8,313 nt of DNA from JANOQP01 sp044227705 (GTDB lineage Bacteria > Bacteroidota > Bacteroidia > Chitinophagales > Saprospiraceae): contig JBGAWE010000202.1 of NCBI GenBank assembly GCA_044227705.1, forward strand, positions 1 through 8,313, read 5' to 3'. The notes below the pieces were generated by a model. That model had not been told where the DNA came from, made no database searches, and saw only the letters and a list, made by a program, of their open reading frames with translations. Below, piece by piece: positions 1 through 6,744 of this stretch. Within the stretch, counting starts at the first letter, position 1. Each line of letters begins with the position of its first letter. The position numbers and the translations under genes were made by a program.

Positions 1-553
1 GGGTTCGAAATCACGAGGGCCTTTACGGTACGGGCTTTTTTTTGCCGCTGTAAAAGTCCTTTTGCACGTCCATGTTGGCAGGCCGTTGCGAACGCTGCTC
101 GGTGCCGTCGAGAACCAGAACAGGATCTTCGGCCAGCCACTTTTCAAAGTCGACGACCTTTTCAAAGTGCCTTGCGGGCATCACTCCCGCCAGCACAAGG
201 GCTTTTTGAAGGATTTGAAGCCCCCTGCGCTGGTTTCGCTTGGCCGTTGAGCCGTCGCACCCGAAGATGAAGCCCAAAACATCGTAGGTCAGGCCTGCTT
301 TCAGGCTGAACAGGAGATAGAACAACCACTCTTCGTAGGCATTGAACATTGATTCCTGACTCGACCTGTCCTTTCGCTCCTGCATCTCCTCGCCATACAG
401 GGCCTTGTAGGCCGAAGAAAAGTACGGAAGCAAACCCTGAAATTGAACCTCGCTTAACCCTGTCGTTGACCGCCACTCGCGCTCATCCGACAGGTCTCGA
501 AATGAACCGGCATGGGTTTTTATCGCAAAACTAACCAGTTGATTTTCAATCAC
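1..553 (-). CDS. IS5-like DDE transposase, N-terminal part, frame interrupted at an A8 run
   Basis: The protein is a DDE transposase that would cut and rejoin IS ends. Visible parts are an N-terminal region (EREWRSTTGLSEVQFQGLL), a helix-turn-helix-like segment (LTYDVLGFIFGCDGSTAKRN), and the first catalytic Asp in VLVLDGTEQ, followed by the family-like stretch FYSGKKK. I chose the GTG at 553-551 (start of VIENQLVSF; 176 aa to the zero-frame stop) because the upstream ATG at 616 would lie outside the IS. The zero frame reads GKKKPVP and stops at 23. A -1 slip on the A8 run (plus-strand T8 at 36-43) gives GKKKARTVKALVISNP, which stays open to the window edge and fits the conserved continuation of this transposase class. 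So the product is either made by frameshifting or transcript slippage, or the copy is broken. The remaining catalytic residues are off the window. Confidence 0.75.
36..43 (-). other. Candidate -1 frameshift site in transposase (A8 run)
   Basis: On the coding (minus) strand the codons are GGC AAA AAA AAG CCC, containing the slippery heptamer A AAA AAG. Such sites drive -1 ribosomal frameshifting or polymerase slippage in many IS elements. The zero-frame stop follows within 20 bases, and the -1 frame is open to the window edge with transposase-like sequence. Whether a stimulatory structure follows cannot be judged because the window ends. Confidence 0.6.
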
Positions 554-570
554 TTGTAGTGCAACAACTC

Positions 571-844
571 TAATGCACCAAGCATTTTTTTGGGCAAGTT
601 GAAGGCTAACGCACAAATTTCAGACAACCGAATGGAGGAAATTCTATCCTCTCATCTAATCAATGCAAATAGTCTATTGTCAAATGATTTCGAGACTTTC
701 TATGAGCAGAGGTCAAATGAACTCATAAGAAGAATAGAAAAGGTTATGGGGAAAGTAATCACGACTTCGGTTTTAGTAGAGGAATTTGCAGAGGAAGCAG
801 ACGAAATAATGCGGAACCCACTGAAAATGAATGAAGTAAAATAA
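571..844 (+). pseudogene. C-terminal remnant of an AT-rich gene cut off by the IS
   Basis: The frame is open from the IS junction and ends with a TAA at 842-844, giving about 90 residues. It has no good start: the first possible initiator is a TTG at 590, and the first in-frame ATG is at the residue preceding EEILSSHLI. The sequence is hydrophilic and helical (SNDFETFYEQRSNELIRRIE, then VMGKVITTSV). The pattern HLI...L..NDF..FYEQRS.ELI..IE..MGK reminds me of the C-terminal end of DUF262/GmrSD-type proteins (modification-dependent restriction relatives). That is recognition from memory and is weak. Base use is far more AT-rich than every other gene here, which suggests a horizontally acquired gene. 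It could also be an intact small gene with a TTG start, but the abutting IS end makes truncation more likely. Confidence 0.5.
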
Positions 845-968
845 AAATAACCCGCAGGTTCATGGCCTTCCCGCTATGCTGCGAGGCTGGTGAGGGTCTC
901 CGACTCGAATCTTCCGCCAGGAAGTCTCCGATTTTGGAAAAGGAAAAGAACAGCATTGGGCAGCCCCG

Positions 969-997
969 CCGAACTGGCACGTTCGGGCAAAATTTTT
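969..997 (+). terminator. Weak possible terminator hairpin
   Basis: A 6-bp stem CCGAAC/GTTCGG with a 6-base loop is followed by GCAAAA and then TTTTT. It lies 125 bases after the AT-rich remnant gene and could end its transcript. The stem is short and the T run is not adjacent, so this is weak. Confidence 0.2.
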
Positions 998-1050
998 CGG
1001 GCGAGGGAACTTCCCCCTTTTGCCGTCGGGTTATTGGCGATATCGAAGCT

Positions 1051-1087
1051 GGCCGGTCTTCCAAAAAATTTAGCCGACCGACCGGCC
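1051..1087. repeat. 8-bp inverted repeat upstream of sigma factor start
   Basis: GGCCGGTC at 1051-1058 pairs perfectly with GACCGGCC at 1080-1087 across a 21-base spacer that contains an A/T-rich core. It ends about 30 bases before the proposed sigma-factor start. It could be a regulatory hairpin or a protein-binding site, or chance in GC-rich DNA. Confidence 0.3.
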
Positions 1088-1117
1088 GACAGCCGCGCAA
1101 CCAAACTCGCTACCTTT

Positions 1118-1735
1118 ATGGCCAGCATGGCAAAACAGTACGAAAGCGAACAGGAGCGCCTCTTCATGGAGGAGCTGATGCCGCACCTTGATGGGGTGCT
1201 GACGTTCGCGTACCACTTTTGCCAGTCCGAGGCCGAGGCCGAGGACCTCGCCCAAGAGACCATGACCCGCGCCTGGGCCAAAATGGACACCTACTTGCCC
1301 GGCTCCAACGCGAAGGCATGGCTGTTCACCATTTGCCGCAACCAGTTCATCAACGACTACCGCAAGCGCAAGGTGCGCGGCAACCGCGTCCCCTTCGAGG
1401 ATCTTGACGCGGCCCACTCCAGCCCCCGCAACCCCGCCCGCAACCAGCACCTAAAGGCCGACATCCATGACGGGATGATGGGCGACGAGGTGGCACGCGC
1501 CGTCCAACGGCTGACGCCCGCCAACCGGATGGTGCTCATCTTGAGCTTCGTCGAGGATTTCAGCTATGACGAAATCGCCGCCATTGCGGGCATCCCCGTC
1601 GGCACGGTCCGCTCCAGAATCCACCGGGCGCGCATGGCGATGAAAAGAGACCTCCAGAAATACGCCAGCGGCCTCGGCTACGAGACCGACACAGAGCAAC
1701 AGCCGGACAGCTCGGCTGCGGACAGGCCTGATTGA
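1118..1735 (+). CDS. ECF-type RNA polymerase sigma factor
   Basis: This is an extracytoplasmic-function sigma factor of 205 residues, a normal length for the family. It would direct core RNA polymerase to a dedicated promoter set. Region 2 spans about residues 14-85, with the core-binding segment EDLAQETMTRAW (42-53) and the -10 recognition part around AWLFTICRNQFINDYRKRK (67-85). Region 4 spans about 124-178, with SYDEIAAIAGIPVGTVRSRI as its helix-turn-helix. A polar tail of about 20 residues follows (TDTEQQPDSS). I chose ATG 1118 because it directly precedes the first family-like sequence; ATG 1127 is equally possible. The open frame back to 890 is not family-like. No membrane anti-sigma gene follows; the next gene encodes an unrecognised 69-residue protein. 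A strong hairpin begins ten bases after the stop. Confidence 0.92.
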   Translation: MASMAKQYESEQERLFMEELMPHLDGVLTFAYHFCQSEAEAEDLAQETMTRAWAKMDTYLPGSNAKAWLFTICRNQFINDYRKRKVRGNRVPFEDLDAAHSSPRNPARNQHLKADIHDGMMGDEVARAVQRLTPANRMVLILSFVEDFSYDEIAAIAGIPVGTVRSRIHRARMAMKRDLQKYASGLGYETDTEQQPDSSAADRPD

Positions 1736-1744
1736 GGGCGCGAG

Positions 1745-1784
1745 CTTCCCCAAAAACACCCAAATCGGGTTGGTTTTGGGGGAG
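1745..1784 (+). terminator. Strong inverted repeat just after the sigma gene
   Basis: An 11-bp stem pairs CTTCCCCAAAA (1745-1755) with TTTTGGGGGAG (1774-1784), with one G-T wobble. An inner 4-bp stem ACCC/GGGT (1758-1761, 1767-1770) extends it. It starts ten bases after the sigma factor stop. No T run follows directly; the first is at 1804-1809. It may be a terminator in either direction or a transcript-stabilising 3' structure. Confidence 0.45.
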
Positions 1785-2023
1785 GCCGTGCCAGCAAGCG
1801 GGCTTTTTTCTTTCCAACGGGCGAGAAAACCGCAATCTGCCAGCCATCCGACGGACTGAAAAAAATCGGGGCCGAAAAGGCGGGAATCAAATCCCGATAG
1901 CGTCCTTCGTGGCCTTGATTTTGCTGTGACCTGTGAAACTCTGACAAGTTTTGACATTCGATTTGTTCACCGGTCGGCGGGGGAAAACGTTTCCCGGCGG
2001 CCACAAAAGCACGTTCTTTTTTT
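1785..2023. other. Intergenic region before the small protein gene
   Basis: No gene is supported. The stretch contains a nested foldable segment, ATCGGG (1865-1870) with CCCGAT (1893-1898), enclosing GCCGAAAAGGC and overlapping an alternative short hairpin CGGGA/TCCCG. It also holds the palindrome at 1981-1995, listed separately. No recognisable RNA family or clear promoter was found. Confidence 0.4.
1981..1995. promoter_or_regulatory. Palindrome upstream of small ORF, operator-like
   Basis: GGGAAA-ACG-TTTCCC is a perfect 6-bp inverted repeat with a 3-base centre, ending 28 bases before the ATG at 2024. Position and symmetry suit a dimeric regulator or the base of a small leader hairpin. No cognate regulator is identified. 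Confidence 0.35.
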
Positions 2024-2233
2024 ATGAAACAGCAGTTCAAACAGCAGGACTTCGGCCCGAAGGCCCCCGGCGAGCTTGCCCCGCCGGCCTCCACGTCCAA
2101 CCGCTCCGTTTCGCCTTTCAATCCGAACGAGCAGTCGCTCCGGGAGCTTATCAAAGCGCAGCTCCCGCGCCGGAAGGCCGGCACCGACCTAATCCAGGCC
2201 ATCAAGGCGAGCATCAAAAAGACGCCCGCCTGA
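2024..2233 (+). CDS. Small hypothetical protein, 69 aa
   Basis: I do not recognise this protein. The first half is polar and rich in Pro, Gln and Ser (MKQQFKQQDFGPKAPGELA, then PPASTS), likely disordered. The second half (residues about 35-66: NPNEQSLRELIKAQLPRRKA and onward) is predicted to be helical and basic. It has no signal peptide, membrane segment or cysteines, so it is probably cytoplasmic. The start is an ATG after a T-rich run with no Shine-Dalgarno. It is co-directional with the ECF sigma gene, 288 bases downstream, and is followed by an intrinsic terminator at 2351, which supports a real transcript. A role linked to the sigma factor is possible but nothing in the sequence shows it. 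Confidence 0.55.
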   Translation: MKQQFKQQDFGPKAPGELAPPASTSNRSVSPFNPNEQSLRELIKAQLPRRKAGTDLIQAIKASIKKTPA

Positions 2234-2350
2234 AACTGCACAAACTGTTTAATCAAAAACGAAACTGCTTCCGAATCCCGATTTTTTAGCCACGAGCTTC
2301 CCCTAATCCTCACCCTCCAAAACTCACCACAAGTCTGAAAATCGCTTCTC

Positions 2351-2387
2351 ACCGGAGGCTCCGTTGGCGCGGGGCCTCCGGTTTTTT
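2351..2387 (+). terminator. Intrinsic (Rho-independent) terminator
   Basis: A perfect 9-bp stem ACCGGAGGC (2351-2359) / GCCTCCGGT (2374-2382) encloses a 14-base loop and runs straight into TTTTTT (2382-2387). This is a classic plus-strand terminator closing the unit that includes the 69-aa gene, and it insulates the histidine kinase gene downstream. Confidence 0.85.
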
Positions 2388-2467
2388 GCGCCCGAACCAG
2401 CCAAAGGTTTTGAAAATCAAGCCCGAAGCAGGGAATCGAGACGTGGCCGCGCGGGTAATTTCGCACC

Positions 2468-3796
2468 ATGCGCAACTCGACCATCCGCCGCGTCATCCTC
2501 CTCGGCGCGCTCGCCATCTTGAGCATCCTCGCCGTCCAGTCGTACTGGATTTTGCGGCAGCTCGACCTTTCCGAAAAGCAGTTCGAAGACAAAGTGACCA
2601 TCGCTTTGCTCGAAACCGCGAAGTCCGTCGCCAAGTCCAGCGGCGGGCAGCTCCCGAACCAAGATTTCATTCGCCACCCGGCCTCCAATTATTACGTCGT
2701 CAACATCGACAACCCGTTCAAGCCCGAGGATCTCGAGTTCTATCTCCAGGCCAACCTTGAGTCGGCGGGCGTGAAAGAGGATTTCGAGTACGGCGTCTTC
2801 GACTGCTCTTCCAACAAGATGGTCTTCGGCAAGCTCATCGACTACAGCGACGACAAAAAGGCCGTCCCGATGGCCGAGCCGCTCGCCGCGCACAACGAGT
2901 CAGGCTACCTCTACTACTTCGGCGTGCGCTTCCCCAACCGCCGCACGGCCATGATTGGCGACATGGGCCTGCTCATCTTCTTCTCTTTTTTGATGCTGCT
3001 GACGGTCGCGTTTTTCATCTACTCGATGTTCATCATCCTGCGACAGAAGCAGCTTTCCGAGCTTCAGAAGGACTTCATCAACAACATGACGCACGAGTTC
3101 AAGACGCCCATCTCGACCATCAACGTCTCGACCGATGTCCTTTCCAAAAACGACAGCATCCGCGCCGACCCGCGCCTGTTGCGCTATTCCCAAATCATCA
3201 AAGAGCAGACGCAGCGGCTCAACAACCAGGTCGAAAAAGTCCTGCAAATCGCCCGCATCGAGCGCGACGACTTCGGGCTGCACACGGAAGTGGTTGATTT
3301 CCATGAACTTGTGCAGCAAATCCTGCCGAGCATCGACCTTAAAATCGAGGAGCACAAGGGCGATTTCTACTGCCACCTCAACGCGAAGAATCGCCTCATC
3401 GAAGCCGACAAGCTCCACCTGACGAACATCCTCCACAACCTCGTCGACAACGCCGTGAAGTATTGTAAGACGAAACCGGAGATAGTTTTCGAGACGAAAA
3501 ACGAGGGCGGTCAACTGGTTTTTTCCATCAAAGACAACGGCATCGGCATCGCCCGCGAACACCAGTCGCGGGTGTTCGACAAGTTCTACCGCGTCCCGAC
3601 GGGCAACGTCCACAACGTGAAGGGCTTCGGCCTCGGCCTTTTTTATGTGAAGAACATCTGCAAGGAGCACGACTGGCGCATCTCGCTCGACTCGGAGCCG
3701 GGGCGCGGGACGACTTTTTTCATCAAGATGAAGCTCGCCCCGCCGGGGTCGCGGGTGGGCGACAGGCGCGAGGCGGCGGCGGAGGTCGAGGGCTGA
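2468..3796 (+). CDS. Membrane sensor histidine kinase, RprX-like
   Basis: This 442-residue protein senses a signal across the inner membrane and autophosphorylates on His. A membrane helix at about 8-28 is followed by an extracytoplasmic sensor of about 130 residues with no recognised domain, then a second helix at about 165-191 leading directly into the kinase with no clear HAMP domain. The H-box is NNMTHEFKTPI with His209. The ATP-binding domain shows the N-box HNLVDNAVKY (N324, N328), G1 DNGIGI (356-361), an F box near FDKFYR, and G2 KGFGLGL (385-391). All catalytic residues are present. The layout matches the short-sensor kinases widespread in Bacteroidota, such as RprX. Those usually sit beside an OmpR-type response regulator; here none follows. 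The next gene, a hybrid regulator, begins directly after or within 80 bases of the stop, so the two are probably cotranscribed. Confidence 0.92.
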   Translation: MRNSTIRRVILLGALAILSILAVQSYWILRQLDLSEKQFEDKVTIALLETAKSVAKSSGGQLPNQDFIRHPASNYYVVNIDNPFKPEDLEFYLQANLESAGVKEDFEYGVFDCSSNKMVFGKLIDYSDDKKAVPMAEPLAAHNESGYLYYFGVRFPNRRTAMIGDMGLLIFFSFLMLLTVAFFIYSMFIILRQKQLSELQKDFINNMTHEFKTPISTINVSTDVLSKNDSIRADPRLLRYSQIIKEQTQRLNNQVEKVLQIARIERDDFGLHTEVVDFHELVQQILPSIDLKIEEHKGDFYCHLNAKNRLIEADKLHLTNILHNLVDNAVKYCKTKPEIVFETKNEGGQLVFSIKDNGIGIAREHQSRVFDKFYRVPTGNVHNVKGFGLGLFYVKNICKEHDWRISLDSEPGRGTTFFIKMKLAPPGSRVGDRREAAAEVEG

Positions 3797-3871
3797 TTGC
3801 GCCGCCGGCCACTTTGGCTTAACCGCAACGGCACGGAGATTGGACAAGCAGAGAGAACAACCCAACGGACT

Positions 3872-6700
3872 TTGACCTCGGACAGAACGACACGACCGAT
3901 TTCTAAACCAAAAAAGCCCGCGCTTTGCCTCGCGCTCCTTTTCGCGGCTCGGCTCGGGTTGTTTGCCCAGGCCCCGGCAGCCGACGACGCGCTCTTGTCC
4001 GACATTTCAACCCGCCTCGACCAGCCGGGTGGCGACACAGCGCGGCAGTTCATCCTCGAAAAAACACGCGCCCATTGCGGCGGCGACTTCGGATGCCTTT
4101 CGAGGAACTACCAAAAGGTCATGGTCGGCTTCGAGCGGCGGTTCAACCTGCCGTCGGCCATTTTCATCGCAGGCGAGATGGCCCGGATTGCCGAGCAAAA
4201 AGGCGACCTCAACAAACAGGCTGACGCGCACAACAACCTCAACCGCTACCACGACGCGCTCGGCAACGACCGGCTGGCCATCATCCACCTCGAAAAGGCG
4301 CGGGACCTGTACGAAAAAGCGGGCAACCAGTCGGCCGCCCTCCGTGCGCGGATGGGGCTTGCGGAGGGCGTCTCGGCGGACCGCGACCCCGCCGAAGTGC
4401 TTACTGAACTCGAGGCCATGCTCGCCGAGGCCGTCGAAAACCGCGACACGTTGAGCACCACCCATCTCCACCTCCGCCTCATAGACTGGTCAAAAAAGGC
4501 CGGGCGGCTCGACCGCATGGAGGCGCACGTCTCCGCGCTCGAAAAAGCCCTGCCTGCCGAACCGTTCAAGCCGCTCGACTGCTTCTTTGCCATCAATGCC
4601 GCGCACGGGCGGGGCGACCTGTTCATGTTCCAAAAAAACTGGGCGGCGGCCGAGCCTTTTTACCAAAGGGCGCTGGGACTTTGCCATGTGAAGCCGGACC
4701 GCTGGCAGGAGATTTACGTCATGCACCAGTTGGCCAAGCTCGAATGGGCGCGGGGCGATGCCCGATCGGCAAAAAGCTACCTCGACAGCGCGTTCGTCCG
4801 CGCAGAAAAACTGGGACTGCACGACCACCTCGCCACCAATTTCGACCTGAAGGCCACCATCGCCGAGGCCGAGGGCCGGTTTGCCGACGCGCTCCTTTTC
4901 ACGAAGAAAAAGCTCGAGCACCAGAACGCCTTCGACGACCGGGGCGCGGGGTTCAACCAGCAGAGCTATTTCCTCGAGGTTGAAAAGGAGCGGCAGGCCG
5001 TCGAGCTGCGGCTGAAAAACAGGCTGCTCAACAGCTTCCTCGTCATCGCCTTTTTGGCCGCGCTGCTGGCAGCGGGGCTGTTCACAGGCCTCCGAAAGCA
5101 GCGAAAAGCCCGGCGGGAACTGGCCGCCCAAAACGCGCTCATCAGCCGACAGGCCGAGCAGTTGCGGAGCCTCGACGAGGCCAAGTCCAGGTTTTTTGCC
5201 AACGTCAGCCACGAGCTGCGCACGCCGCTGACGCTTGTCGTTGGGCCGATTCGCTCCCTTTTGGAGGGCCAAAAACCGCCCGAGCAACAGGAAAAGCTCC
5301 TGAAAATGGCCGATCAGAGCGGCCGCCGGCTCCAGCAATTAGTCGACGAGATCCTCGATTTTCAAAAGCTCGAAACCGGGAAATTGGAGCTGCGGGAGGA
5401 GTCGACGGAGCTGCCCTCCTTCTTTGCAAGGCACGCCGCCGAGTTCGAGTCGCTGGCGGCCAGCCGCCGCATCGACCTCTCTTTTTCGACGGCCATCGAA
5501 AAAGGAACAGCCGCCCGAATCGACTGCGAAAAGTGTCGGCAGATTCTCTACAATCTCTTGTCGAACGCGCTCAAGTTTACGCCCGCCGGGGGCCGCGTCT
5601 CGGCCAGTCTCTCGCTCGACGGCGGTCTCCTGAAAATCGAGGTCGCCGACACCGGACCGGGGATCCACCCCGACGACCTGCCGCGCATCTTCGACCGATA
5701 TTTCCAGACGGCGCGGCCCGACAAGCTCGTGGAGGGCGGCACGGGCATTGGGCTAGCGCTTTGCCGCGAGTATGCGCAGCTTTTGGGCGGAAGGATGGAG
5801 GCGGAGAGCATTTTGAAGGTCGGCTCGGTCTTTCGGGCCGCCTTCCCGGTCGAGGTCTTGATGGAAAAATTGGCGGCGGGCGAGGCCGAGGGCCAAGTTT
5901 TTCAACCAATCGAGGAAGGCGAAAAGTTGGCGGCAGGGCCCGCGAACGGCCAGCGGCCGACCATCCTCATCGTCGAGGACAACCCCGATTTGCAGGCCTA
6001 CATCGGGCTGGTTTTGCGGGAAAGGTTCAACGTCGTCCTTGCCGGGAACGGGCAGGAGGCCATCGAGCGGCTGGCATCCCTGCCCGATTGCCAGCTCGTC
6101 GTCTCCGACCTGATGATGCCCGTGATGGACGGCTACCAGTTGCTCGAAAAACTGAAAAGCGGTGGCGCGACGCGCCTTCTGCCCGTCGTCATGCTCACGG
6201 CGCGGGCCGAGGCAAGGGACAGACTTCGGGCCTTGCGAATCGGCGTGGACGACTACCTGACCAAGCCTTTTGACGAGGAAGAACTGATTGCGCGGATTGA
6301 AAACCTGCTCAAAAACAAGGCCGCACGGCAAGAGGAAACCATGCTCGCCGCGCCCGAGGAGGACAAGGCCCTCTCTGAAAACGACCGCGCCTGGCTCGAA
6401 AAATTTGAAAGGCACGTCGCCGAAAACCTGTCGAGCGACATCCTCTCCGTCCCGCAGCTCGCCAGTGATTTTGCGATGAGCGAGTCGACCCTTTTGCGGC
6501 AGCTCAAGCGGCTGACGGGGCTTTCGCCGCTCCAGTATTTGACGGAAATGCGCCTTGACGCCGCCCGGGGGATTTTGGAAAGCCGCAGCGGCCGGTCGAT
6601 GGCGAGCATCGCTGCGGCGGTCGGGTACGGGGATGCGCGGTCTTTCGCGCGGCTTTTCAAGGAGCGGTTCGGGCGGGCGCCGTCAGAATTTATTTCATGA
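3872..6700 (+). CDS. Hybrid two-component regulator: TPR sensor, kinase, receiver, AraC-type output
   Basis: This is a one-protein two-component system of about 942 residues. Numbering is from the TTG at 3872. A signal peptide (hydrophobic core ALCLALLFAARLGLFAQA) precedes a TPR-like helical periplasmic sensor at about 35-380, for example AHNNLNRYHDALGNDRLA and AKLEWARGDARSAKSYLDSA. A membrane helix lies at about 385-406. HisKA follows with FFANVSHELRTP (His447), then HATPase with NLLSNALKF (N565), DTGPGI (593-598) and GGTGIGLAL. The receiver is ILIVEDNPDL...VVSDLMMP with phospho-acceptor Asp746, and TARAEA and YLTKPF following. A C-terminal AraC-type helix-turn-helix domain ends at SFARLFKERFGRAPSEF. 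Classic HTCS proteins use beta-propeller sensors; here it is TPR. No ATG exists near the start: TTG 3797 (967 aa, abutting the kinase stop) or ATT 3908 are alternatives. I chose 3872 as it gives a normal signal peptide. It is expected to bind DNA near its own locus. Confidence 0.9.
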   Translation: MTSDRTTRPISKPKKPALCLALLFAARLGLFAQAPAADDALLSDISTRLDQPGGDTARQFILEKTRAHCGGDFGCLSRNYQKVMVGFERRFNLPSAIFIAGEMARIAEQKGDLNKQADAHNNLNRYHDALGNDRLAIIHLEKARDLYEKAGNQSAALRARMGLAEGVSADRDPAEVLTELEAMLAEAVENRDTLSTTHLHLRLIDWSKKAGRLDRMEAHVSALEKALPAEPFKPLDCFFAINAAHGRGDLFMFQKNWAAAEPFYQRALGLCHVKPDRWQEIYVMHQLAKLEWARGDARSAKSYLDSAFVRAEKLGLHDHLATNFDLKATIAEAEGRFADALLFTKKKLEHQNAFDDRGAGFNQQSYFLEVEKERQAVELRLKNRLLNSFLVIAFLAALLAAGLFTGLRKQRKARRELAAQNALISRQAEQLRSLDEAKSRFFANVSHELRTPLTLVVGPIRSLLEGQKPPEQQEKLLKMADQSGRRLQQLVDEILDFQKLETGKLELREESTELPSFFARHAAEFESLAASRRIDLSFSTAIEKGTAARIDCEKCRQILYNLLSNALKFTPAGGRVSASLSLDGGLLKIEVADTGPGIHPDDLPRIFDRYFQTARPDKLVEGGTGIGLALCREYAQLLGGRMEAESILKVGSVFRAAFPVEVLMEKLAAGEAEGQVFQPIEEGEKLAAGPANGQRPTILIVEDNPDLQAYIGLVLRERFNVVLAGNGQEAIERLASLPDCQLVVSDLMMPVMDGYQLLEKLKSGGATRLLPVVMLTARAEARDRLRALRIGVDDYLTKPFDEEELIARIENLLKNKAARQEETMLAAPEEDKALSENDRAWLEKFERHVAENLSSDILSVPQLASDFAMSESTLLRQLKRLTGLSPLQYLTEMRLDAARGILESRSGRSMASIAAAVGYGDARSFARLFKERFGRAPSEFIS

Positions 6701-6744
6701 AAAAGACGGCTTGACGGGTTTCACACACCCTTTCCCCTTCCATT

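Larger units (their letters stand above)
1..570 (-). mobile_element. Partial IS5-like insertion sequence, one end only
   Basis: This is the 5' part of an insertion sequence whose transposase reads leftward off the window. The outer end is placed near 570 because the transposase reading frame begins just inside it and base composition shifts to AT-rich immediately beyond. Read on the minus strand, the presumed terminus is GAGTTGTTGCACTACAAG (about 553-570), flanked outside by TAA on the plus strand (571-573), or by CTAA if the last C belongs to the target. IS5-family elements commonly duplicate 3-4 bp targets of this kind. The partner terminal repeat and second target copy lie outside the window, so the exact boundary is inferred. 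Confidence 0.6.
845..1117. other. Intergenic region upstream of the sigma factor gene
   Basis: I see no convincing gene here. The sigma-factor frame is open back to a GTG at 890, but the translated stretch lacks sigma-factor sequence and looks non-coding. Two inverted repeats are visible: CCGAAC (969-974) with GTTCGG (981-986), followed after six bases by a T5 run, and GGCCGGTC (1051-1058) with GACCGGCC (1080-1087). I could not find a convincing TTTG/TAnnTTTG promoter pair. Confidence 0.5.

Noticed and set aside
1..14. GGGTTCGAAATCAC resembles the T-arm of a tRNA
   Set aside because: No acceptor or anticodon partner is visible and the bases are explained as transposase coding sequence on the minus strand (VISNP).
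890..1117. N-terminal extension of the sigma factor from GTG 890
   Set aside because: The 76 extra residues show no sigma-factor sequence, and the protein from ATG 1118 already has the normal family length.
1111..1118. TACCTTTA as a -7 promoter element for the sigma gene
   Set aside because: It overlaps the start codon and has no -33 element 17-23 bases upstream.
1881..1896. CGGGAATCAAATCCCG resembles a tRNA T-arm
   Set aside because: The loop does not fit the TTCRANY pattern and no cloverleaf can be drawn around it.
2456..2463. TAATTTCG as a Bacteroidota -7 promoter element (TAnnTTTG) for the histidine kinase
   Set aside because: It lies only a few bases before the ATG and has no TTTG -33 partner at proper spacing.
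1678..2688. Minus-strand open frame of 336 codons across the intergenic regions
   Set aside because: It runs through the sigma 3' hairpin, the intrinsic terminator and the kinase start, and its translation is low-complexity without any family signature.
2900..3865. Long open frame on the minus strand opposite the histidine kinase (321 codons)
   Set aside because: It is a GC-rich shadow frame; its translation has no recognisable domain and the plus-strand kinase explains the codon pattern.
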